Origin: Elusimicrobiota bacterium
Lineage (GTDB): Bacteria > Elusimicrobiota > Elusimicrobia > FEN-1173
Assembly (NCBI GenBank): GCA_016207625.1
Contig: JACQPF010000077.1
Location: forward strand, 1 to 5,439
DNA length: 5,439 nucleotides
Direction of reading: 5' to 3'
A model generated the notes under the pieces. That model had not been told where the DNA came from and did not search any database. It worked only from the letters and a program-made list of their open reading frames with translations. Positions 1 through 5,439 of the stretch are shown one piece after another; positions within the stretch are counted from its first letter, which is position 1, and every line of letters begins with the position of its first letter. A program made the position numbers and the translations under genes.

Positions 1-1
1 G

Positions 2-2764
2 ATCCTGGTGGAGGTGGACCGGGGGCGGATCGAGGCCTCCAACATCTCCCTTTCCTCCGTCGTGGACTCCCTCCGCGACACGAACCTCAATTACCCCGCC
101 GGGACCACGCAGGGCAAATTTTACGAGTATCTCGTCCGCACGATGGGCGAATTCAAGAACATCGGCGAGATCGGCCGCACCGTCATCAAAGTGGAAAAGC
201 CGCCCGAATATGACATGCCGCAGAGGGGCTTGGAGGCCACGCGCTCGAGCCAGATCCGGGATGAGCGCCTCGTGCACCTCGACGTCGTGGCGGTGGTGAA
301 GGACGCGTTTAAGGAAAAGTCCAGCTACTCCCGCCACAACGGGCGTGAAAACATTTCGGTCTCCATTCAAAAACAGGCGGACGCCAACACCATCACGACG
401 GCCAAGCGCGTGAAAGCGGCCGTGGAGGAGCTTCGCAACAGCCTTCCCAAAGCCATGAACCTCGAGCTGGTGTACGACGAATCCGGCTTCATTCAGCAAG
501 CCGTCAACGGCGTGACCAACGACGGGTTGACGGGCGCGGCGCTGGCTTTCTTCGTGCTCTATTTCTTCCTCAAGAGCTGGAGCATGGCCATCATCGTGGC
601 CATGGCGATCCCGGCGTCGACGTTGATCACCTTCAGCGGGATGTATTTCAACCACATCTCCATCAACATGCTGTCCTTGGCGGGGCTCGGGCTCGGCATC
701 GGCAACATGGTGGACAACTCCATCGTTGTGGCGGAGAACATCGCCCGGCACCAGACGGAATTGGGGAAAACCCCCGATCAGGCGGCCATCGACGGAACGG
801 AAGAGGTGGCGGCTTCCATGGTGACCTCCAGCTTGACCAACGTGGCCGTGCTGCTGCCCCTCCTCTTCGCTAAAGGCGTGGCTCAACTGATTTTCAGAGA
901 CATGTTTTTCATCGTGACCTGCGCGTCTTTCGCGTCGGTTTTCATATCCATCACGCTGGTGCCTCTCATGACGGGACACCCGATCTCCCTGCCGTTCCTC
1001 TCGCGCTTTTTTGGAAAAAAACCTGCGTCCGGGGAAGGGGAAGAGGTCCCGGCGGTTTCAGCCGAAGGCCTGCCCGCGGGGGCCATGGGCGGAGAATCGC
1101 AGAGCGCGGACTCGCCCGGCCTTTTTCGCCGGATCCTCCGGGGGTTCTTGGGGGGGCTTTCCGACCAAGCGTTGGAAACGGCGACGGTGAAATACCGCGA
1201 TATGCTGGCCTGGGTGCTGAACAACACCGGGAAGACTGTCGTGATCCTCGTCATCGCGACCCTTTTAAGTTTCGCCCTGCTGGGGATCCAGGACAAAGTT
1301 TTCATGCCGAAGTTCGACCAGGGGCAGTTCATCCTGAAAGTGCACATGCCCGTCGGAACCCGGCTGGACGTGACCAACCGCGTCTCGGAAAAAGTTGAGC
1401 GCATCCTCAAGGACGTTTCGGCCCTCAAGGACGTGACCGTCAACGTGGGGTCCAGCAATTCGGAATCCGTGGACGCCTTGGGGGCTCACCAGGCGCAGGC
1501 GATCATCAACATCAACCGGGAAATCCGGTCGACGGAAGATTTTATTTCCGACTTGAAACAGCGCCTTGAGAAACAGGATTTGGAAGGCGCGGAGGTGCAG
1601 TACATCCTTCAGGACAGCGTCCTCGCCTCCGTTTTTGAAACGGCGGCTCCCATCGTCGTGGAGGTTAAGGGGCCGGACATGGTGACCCTGAAAAAACTTT
1701 CGGAAGACATCATGCACGACATATCCACGGTCCCCGGCATCTACGGGGTGAAGACAAGCCTGGCGCTCCCTTCCGCGGAGACGCGGGTGGAGATCGACAA
1801 AGTGCGCTCCTCGGGCTATCAGCTTTCCGTGGCGGACATCGCGCGCACCGCCCTCATCGGCATCAAAGGTTATGTCGCCACCACCTACAAGGAAGCGGGC
1901 CAGGAGGTGGATGTGCGCGTCCAACTCCGGCCGGAAGACCGTGGCGATATCGACGCCATCCGCCGGCTGGCGGTGAGGGCGCCCAGCGGGGTGATGGTCC
2001 CGCTCTCCGAGATCGCTTCCCTCTACACGGCGCGCGGTCCCAGCGAAATCAAGCACATGGACCAGCAGAGATCGGTACTGGTGTCCGCCAACATCATGAA
2101 ACGATCCACGAGCGACGTGATCCGGGACGTCACGAAAAAATTGACGCCCTACCAAAACTTGACCGACTACAACATCGTCATGAGCGGTGAAAGCCAGCAG
2201 ATCCAGGAATCTTTCGGAGGACTCGTGGTCGCCATGGTGCTGGCCGTCCTGCTGATCTACATGATCATGGCGGCGGAATTCGAGTCCCTTTGGAACCCTT
2301 TCATTATCATGTTCACCATCCCGCTTTCCATCGTCGGCGTCGCTTTGAGCCTGGCGATGACGGGCACGCCGGTGAGCGCTCCGGTCATCCTCGGCACCAT
2401 CCTCTTGGCCGGAAGCGTGGTCAACTACGGGATCGTCTTAATCGATTTCATGAACCAGTTGCGCACGCAAGGCACGGACCTTTGGACGACGGTGATCCAC
2501 GGCTGCTCCACGCGTTTAAGGCCCGTCTTCATGTCGGGGCTCACGACGGTCCTGGCGGTTTTCCCATTGGCCCTCGGACTGTCCGAAGGCTCGGAACTGT
2601 CATCCCCCATGGCCGTCGTGACCTTCGGCGGGCTCGGCATCTCCGTCCTCTTGAGCCTGTTCGTGATCCCCTTGCTTTACTACCATTCCGCGCTTTGGAT
2701 GAGCCGCGGAAAGGAAGAGGAGATCGCGGAGGTCCAGGAAGAGCAGTCGCCGCCGGCCGCATAA
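2..2764 (+). CDS. RND efflux transporter, inner-membrane subunit (RND-1), 5'-truncated
   Basis: This is the inner-membrane pump of a probable tripartite efflux system, exporting an unknown substrate at the expense of the proton gradient. The reading frame is open from the window edge. The GTG at 8 is an internal codon, because the visible protein begins mid-porter-domain with ILVEVD, matching residue 185 of the downstream paralogue; about 184 residues with TM1 are missing. Counting from the codon at 8: end of porter half 1 to ~165, TM2 ~172-190, TM3 ~193-213, TM4 ~217-247, TM5 ~268-290, TM6 ~298-322, cytoplasmic loop ~323-405, TM7 ~408-426, porter half 2 ~430-730, TM8-TM12 ~735-893, then an acidic tail with six Glu in 903-912. 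Family hallmarks are GNMVDNSIVVAEN in TM4, MPVGTRLD after TM7, AAEFESLWNP after TM8 and TRLRPVFMSGL in TM11. The TM4 pair is Asp236-Asn237, not Asp-Asp, and the TM10 lysine of AcrB aligns with Asn806. The family call is secure; the substrate and HAE subgroup are not. It is not a CusA-type metal pump on TM4 motif. Confidence 0.96.
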   Translation: MLVEVDRGRIEASNISLSSVVDSLRDTNLNYPAGTTQGKFYEYLVRTMGEFKNIGEIGRTVIKVEKPPEYDMPQRGLEATRSSQIRDERLVHLDVVAVVKDAFKEKSSYSRHNGRENISVSIQKQADANTITTAKRVKAAVEELRNSLPKAMNLELVYDESGFIQQAVNGVTNDGLTGAALAFFVLYFFLKSWSMAIIVAMAIPASTLITFSGMYFNHISINMLSLAGLGLGIGNMVDNSIVVAENIARHQTELGKTPDQAAIDGTEEVAASMVTSSLTNVAVLLPLLFAKGVAQLIFRDMFFIVTCASFASVFISITLVPLMTGHPISLPFLSRFFGKKPASGEGEEVPAVSAEGLPAGAMGGESQSADSPGLFRRILRGFLGGLSDQALETATVKYRDMLAWVLNNTGKTVVILVIATLLSFALLGIQDKVFMPKFDQGQFILKVHMPVGTRLDVTNRVSEKVERILKDVSALKDVTVNVGSSNSESVDALGAHQAQAIININREIRSTEDFISDLKQRLEKQDLEGAEVQYILQDSVLASVFETAAPIVVEVKGPDMVTLKKLSEDIMHDISTVPGIYGVKTSLALPSAETRVEIDKVRSSGYQLSVADIARTALIGIKGYVATTYKEAGQEVDVRVQLRPEDRGDIDAIRRLAVRAPSGVMVPLSEIASLYTARGPSEIKHMDQQRSVLVSANIMKRSTSDVIRDVTKKLTPYQNLTDYNIVMSGESQQIQESFGGLVVAMVLAVLLIYMIMAAEFESLWNPFIIMFTIPLSIVGVALSLAMTGTPVSAPVILGTILLAGSVVNYGIVLIDFMNQLRTQGTDLWTTVIHGCSTRLRPVFMSGLTTVLAVFPLALGLSEGSELSSPMAVVTFGGLGISVLLSLFVIPLLYYHSALWMSRGKEEEIAEVQEEQSPPAA
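974..1204 (+). other. RND-1 TM6-TM7 cytoplasmic loop with acidic Pro/Gly-rich insertion
   Basis: Residues ~323-399 of RND-1 (counted from the codon at 8) connect its two halves on the cytoplasmic side. Residues 339-370 are rich in Gly, Ala, Pro, Ser and Glu, with six acidic and no basic residues, and look disordered. They are followed by a basic, amphipathic helix-like segment (LFRRILRGFLGGL, 372-384) that probably corresponds to the membrane-lying helix found at this place in AcrB. From the TM6 proline to the start of porter half 2 there are 122 residues, against roughly 80 in AcrB as I recall its sequence. Confidence 0.65.
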
Positions 2765-2773
2765 CCCCCCATG
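2762..2773 (+). promoter_or_regulatory. RND-1 stop / C6 / RND-2 start junction, probable translational coupling
   Basis: The TAA of RND-1 (2762-2764) is followed by six C's and the ATG of RND-2 (2771-2773). Stop and start are in the same frame, two codons apart. No Shine-Dalgarno-like purine run lies within 5-12 bases of the ATG. The nearest, AGGAAGAG at 2736-2743, is inside RND-1 and too far upstream. There is no room for a promoter or terminator, so RND-2 is expected to be translated by ribosomes that finish RND-1 and reinitiate. The layout is seen directly; the coupling is inferred. Confidence 0.6.
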
Positions 2774-5439
2774 AGCCTCCCTCGAACGGCTGTCCGTCGG
2801 CCGATCACCACGGCCATGGTTTATCTGGCCCTCAGCTTGATCGGTATTTTTGCCCTTTTCAAATTGCCGGTGGACCTGATGCCCAACGCCGGCGCCGGAT
2901 CCTTAACGGTTTTCATCGGCATCCGGGGCGGCCTCCCGCCTGAAGACATCGAAACCATGGTGACCAAGGTGGTGGAAGAGGCCGTGGCCACCACGCAGCA
3001 CTTAAGGAGCGTCATGTCGGTCTCCCGGAAGGACCGAGCGGTGACCACGCTCATCTTCGAGCCCGGGACCGATGTCAGCTTTGCCGCGCTTGAGGTGCAG
3101 GAACGCCTCGCCAAAATCAAGAACAAGCTTCCCAAGGACATCGAAAAGCCCATCGTCGCCCATTATTCCGAAAACGATTACCCCATCATCATCCTGTCGT
3201 TGACCAGCGAGAAATACTCTCCCGAGCAGCTCCGGGAGATGGTGGACAACAACCTCAAACCGATGCTCACCCGGGTGAACGGGGTGGCCAACATTGAGGT
3301 GGGCGGCGGGCGGGAGCGGAAAATCCTCGTGGAGTTCGACCAGTCCCGGCTGGACGCCTACCAATTGCCCATCCGCCAGATCATCAACCAGATCGGCGTC
3401 AACAACCTCAACCTCCTCACGGGCAAAGTGGACAAGAGCCGCGATTCCTATTTCGTTCGAGCCATGGGTCAGTACGCGACGATCGACGACATCAAGAAGC
3501 TGACGGTGACGGTGACGAAGGAGGGCTCGCGCATCCGCCTGGAAGACATCGCGGAGGTGCGCGATTTCTACATGGAGGCCCAAAGCTACGCCCGGCTCAA
3601 CAAAAAACCCACGGTGTCCGTTTACGTGCAAAAGGAGTCAAACACCAACACCATCCGTGTGGCGGCGAAGGTGAAAGAGGTGATCGAGAAGTTCAAGACG
3701 GAGATGATGGACCCGGAAGTGAGCCTCATGACGGTGACGGACCAGTCCATTTTCATCAAAGACGCCATCGACAACGTCAAAGACAATTTGACGACGGGGA
3801 TCGTGCTCACGGGCCTCATCATCTTCCTGTTCTTGAAGGAATGGAAGCACACCCTGGTGGTCATGCTGACGGTGCCGACGTCGGTCCTCATCACGTTCGG
3901 CCTGATGTTCCTTTCCAAGATTTCCCTGAACGTGATGACCTTGTCGGCGTTGGCCCTCGGCATCGGAATGGTGGTGGATTCGGGGACCGTCGTTCTCGAA
4001 AACATCCTGGAGAAAAAGAGACACGCTTTGAAGAACAACCCGCAAGCCGACGTCAAAGACGTCACGATCGAAGCCACCGAGGAGCTCTATGTGTCTTTGA
4101 TCGCCTCCACGTTGACGATCGTGGTGGTTTTCCTGCCGATCGTGTTCATCAACAAGCAAGTGAAAATCCTTTATTCGGGTTTGGCGTATACGATCACCTA
4201 CTCGATGATCACGGCCCTTTTTGTGGCCATCACCTTGGTCCCCATCCTCGCATCGCGGATCGGCCTGCCGACCCATTCGGGCTATTTGACTCCCGGGGCG
4301 AAGGAGCGCCTCCGCGGGTTCTTCGCGCAGATGCCCTGTCCGCCGTCACGGATCTTGAGATGGTTTCCCAAAACGTGGGATGTTTGGAATCCCGCGCCCG
4401 CCGAAGACGTGACCGGCGCTGAAGATCGGCCGACGGAGGGGATCGCGGAGACCTCCGTCCTGTCGGGCGAATCTCCCGAAGGGGCGCCGGGGAGCGAGTC
4501 CCCCGGCGAGACGCCGCCGGAAGCAGGCGCGGAGCCGGAAGGATTTTTCTCGACGTTGAAGGGGTTATGGACCCGGCAGTTCCTGCCGTTCCTGAAAAAA
4601 ACAGTTTATGGGCTCCGGCATCATCCGCGGCGGACTTTCATCCATTGGTGCGCTCTCTCGATGCGCTACCAGTTCTATGTGTTCTCGGCCATGATGGCCG
4701 TGACGGCGCTTTGTATTTTCATGTACGTTTTCTTGCTGGAAAAGGATTTCCTTGGCACGACGGAGCAAAACGAGTTCATCATCTTCGTGGAGTTGCCGGC
4801 GGGGGCCAAGCTGGACATATCCGACCAGGTGGTGAGCGAAGTGGAAAAAATTCTCTCCGATACGCCGGAGATCGCCAAAGTGGTGAAGACGGCTGCGGCG
4901 AGGGTGGAAGGCTGGTCGTCGAAAGTGTATGTGACGCTTCTTCCCCAAGTGGAAAGGGCCCGGTCCGTTCAGGACATCATCACCGATCTCCGTCCGAAAG
5001 TGGCTGAGATCGGTGCCGTCTACGATACGTTCATCTACTTCTCAGAACCCGAGAGTTCCAAAGAGTTCCTCATCGACGTTTTCGGGCACGATTACGAAAA
5101 ATTGCGCGAACTGGCTTCCGCCGTGGCCGGCCGGCTGCAGAACGTGAAAGGGCTGGCCGACATTAAACTGCGGTACAAGCCCGGCCGCCCGGAAGTGCAA
5201 ATCCTGATCGACAAGGACCGCGCGGCCCTTTTCGGTTTCACCGTGAAAGACATCGCGGAGACGCTTCACGCCCAGATCCGCGGCCTGCGGGCGACCTACT
5301 TCTACACGGCCAACGAGCAAATTGAGACGGTGGCCCGCCTGCAGGAAAAGAGCCGAAAGACATTGGAGGATCTGCATTTCCTCACCCTGATCGCGAACGA
5401 CGGGACCGTGGTGCCTTTGGAGCAGGTGGCGACGTTCGA
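2771..5439 (+). CDS. RND efflux transporter, inner-membrane subunit (RND-2), 3'-truncated
   Basis: This is a second RND pump subunit directly behind the first. ATG 2771 is the first start after the upstream in-frame stop and gives a typical RND N-terminus: a short basic cytoplasmic stretch (AVRRPITTAM), TM1 ~12-32, then LPVDLMPN. The frame runs 889 codons to the edge without a stop. Domains: porter half 1 ~33-335 (with VTKVVEEAV and GTDVSFAALEVQERL), TM2 ~340-358, TM3 ~361-381, TM4 ~385-410, TM5 ~441-462, TM6 ~470-495, an unusually long cytoplasmic loop ~496-632, TM7 ~635-656, and porter half 2 from ~668. Its last residues match position ~672 of RND-1, so about 245 residues with TM8-TM12 are missing and the full protein would be near 1,130 residues. 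TM4 reads GMVVDSGTVVLEN: one Asp (403) is kept and the second is Ser404. The two proteins are clearly paralogous but diverged, as in MdtB/MdtC. Whether RND-2 pumps, or supports RND-1 in a mixed trimer, cannot be decided without TM10-TM11. Confidence 0.95.
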   Translation, partial: MSLPRTAVRRPITTAMVYLALSLIGIFALFKLPVDLMPNAGAGSLTVFIGIRGGLPPEDIETMVTKVVEEAVATTQHLRSVMSVSRKDRAVTTLIFEPGTDVSFAALEVQERLAKIKNKLPKDIEKPIVAHYSENDYPIIILSLTSEKYSPEQLREMVDNNLKPMLTRVNGVANIEVGGGRERKILVEFDQSRLDAYQLPIRQIINQIGVNNLNLLTGKVDKSRDSYFVRAMGQYATIDDIKKLTVTVTKEGSRIRLEDIAEVRDFYMEAQSYARLNKKPTVSVYVQKESNTNTIRVAAKVKEVIEKFKTEMMDPEVSLMTVTDQSIFIKDAIDNVKDNLTTGIVLTGLIIFLFLKEWKHTLVVMLTVPTSVLITFGLMFLSKISLNVMTLSALALGIGMVVDSGTVVLENILEKKRHALKNNPQADVKDVTIEATEELYVSLIASTLTIVVVFLPIVFINKQVKILYSGLAYTITYSMITALFVAITLVPILASRIGLPTHSGYLTPGAKERLRGFFAQMPCPPSRILRWFPKTWDVWNPAPAEDVTGAEDRPTEGIAETSVLSGESPEGAPGSESPGETPPEAGAEPEGFFSTLKGLWTRQFLPFLKKTVYGLRHHPRRTFIHWCALSMRYQFYVFSAMMAVTALCIFMYVFLLEKDFLGTTEQNEFIIFVELPAGAKLDISDQVVSEVEKILSDTPEIAKVVKTAAARVEGWSSKVYVTLLPQVERARSVQDIITDLRPKVAEIGAVYDTFIYFSEPESSKEFLIDVFGHDYEKLRELASAVAGRLQNVKGLADIKLRYKPGRPEVQILIDKDRAALFGFTVKDIAETLHAQIRGLRATYFYTANEQIETVARLQEKSRKTLEDLHFLTLIANDGTVVPLEQVATF
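4256..4666 (+). other. RND-2 TM6-TM7 cytoplasmic loop, strongly expanded, acidic low-complexity core
   Basis: Residues ~496-632 of RND-2 form a cytoplasmic loop much longer than in standard RND pumps. Three parts are visible: a basic/aromatic stretch (~510-539) with Trp531, Trp536 and Trp539; a probably disordered stretch (541-590) with 13 acidic residues, nine prolines and a single basic residue; and a second basic, aromatic stretch (~591-632) containing FFSTLKGLW and RHHPRR, leading into TM7. From the TM6 proline to porter half 2 there are 178 residues, 56 more than in RND-1. The alternative forward frames do not continue the family sequence and one soon meets a stop, so this is a genuine insertion and not a frameshift artefact. 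Confidence 0.7.

Noticed and set aside
8..10. GTG at position 8 as the true start of RND-1
   Set aside because: The frame is open upstream to the window edge, and the first visible residues match the interior of the porter domain (residue ~185 of RND-2). A protein starting here would lack TM1.
559..741. CusA-type heavy-metal efflux identity (HME family)
   Set aside because: The TM4 motifs of both proteins resemble the HAE-1-like pattern (VDNSIVV, VDSGTVV) and not the metal-pump pattern, and no methionine relay could be recognised.
1265..2155. Long minus-strand open frame (296 codons) opposite RND-1
   Set aside because: It is antisense to strongly conserved RND-1 sequence, rich in His/Arg/Asp/Val as expected from the complement of GC-biased codons, and shows no recognisable domain.
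2290..2943. Plus-strand frame of 217 codons spanning the junction of the two genes
   Set aside because: It overlaps TM9-TM12 of RND-1 and the N-terminus of RND-2 in another frame, is rich in His/Arg/Pro/Gly, and has no family resemblance.
3501..3518. Three tandem TGACGG-like hexamers
   Set aside because: They encode an ordinary alternating Thr-Val beta-strand in the porter domain. Three short copies within a conserved coding region do not support a functional repeat.
3002..3631. Minus-strand open frame of 209 codons opposite RND-2, and similar antisense frames at 3638-4276 and 4565-4948
   Set aside because: Their His/Arg/Asp-rich composition is typical of complement frames in GC-rich coding DNA, and the + strand frame encodes recognisable RND sequence throughout.
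3841..4422. Plus-strand frame of 193 codons, considered as evidence of a frameshift in the RND-2 loop
   Set aside because: The RND-2 frame continues without stop through TM6, the loop, TM7 and porter half 2. The alternative frame gives no RND-like sequence, so the long loop is read as real.

Overview
The window holds two consecutive genes on the + strand, each encoding an RND-superfamily inner-membrane efflux transporter of the AcrB/MdtB/HAE-1-like type, and nothing else that can be supported. The first gene (RND-1) enters from the left edge already inside its first periplasmic porter domain and ends at TAA 2762-2764. The second (RND-2) starts at ATG 2771 and is still open at the right edge. 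Together they fill the window; the only intergenic DNA is a run of six C's (2765-2770).

Organism: RND pumps of this size with large periplasmic porter domains point to a diderm (Gram-negative-type) bacterium. The DNA is fairly GC-rich, with mostly G/C-ending codons in both genes, and no ribosome-binding site is visible in front of RND-2. No phylum can be assigned from the sequence. The divergence of RND-2 from textbook sequences suggests a lineage far from the enterobacterial model pumps.

Layout and function: 2-2764 is RND-1, missing about 184 N-terminal residues (TM1 and part of the porter domain). 2771-5439 is RND-2, with its N-terminus, first half, TM6-TM7 loop and most of its second porter domain, but without about 245 C-terminal residues (TM8-TM12). 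The genes are two codons apart and in the same reading frame, so they are almost certainly co-transcribed and probably translationally coupled. Adjacent, non-identical RND genes are known from MdtB-MdtC, where the two proteins form a mixed trimer; the same may hold here. The periplasmic adaptor and outer-membrane channel such a pump needs are not in the window and may lie outside it.

The points most worth a second look are: altered proton-relay residues in both proteins (Asp-Asn in RND-1, Asp-Ser in RND-2, and Asn where AcrB has the TM10 lysine in RND-1); long acidic, Pro/Gly-rich cytoplasmic insertions between TM6 and TM7 in both; and the unusual in-frame C6 junction. I see a divergent paired RND pump, but no convincing evidence of a wholly new type of system.
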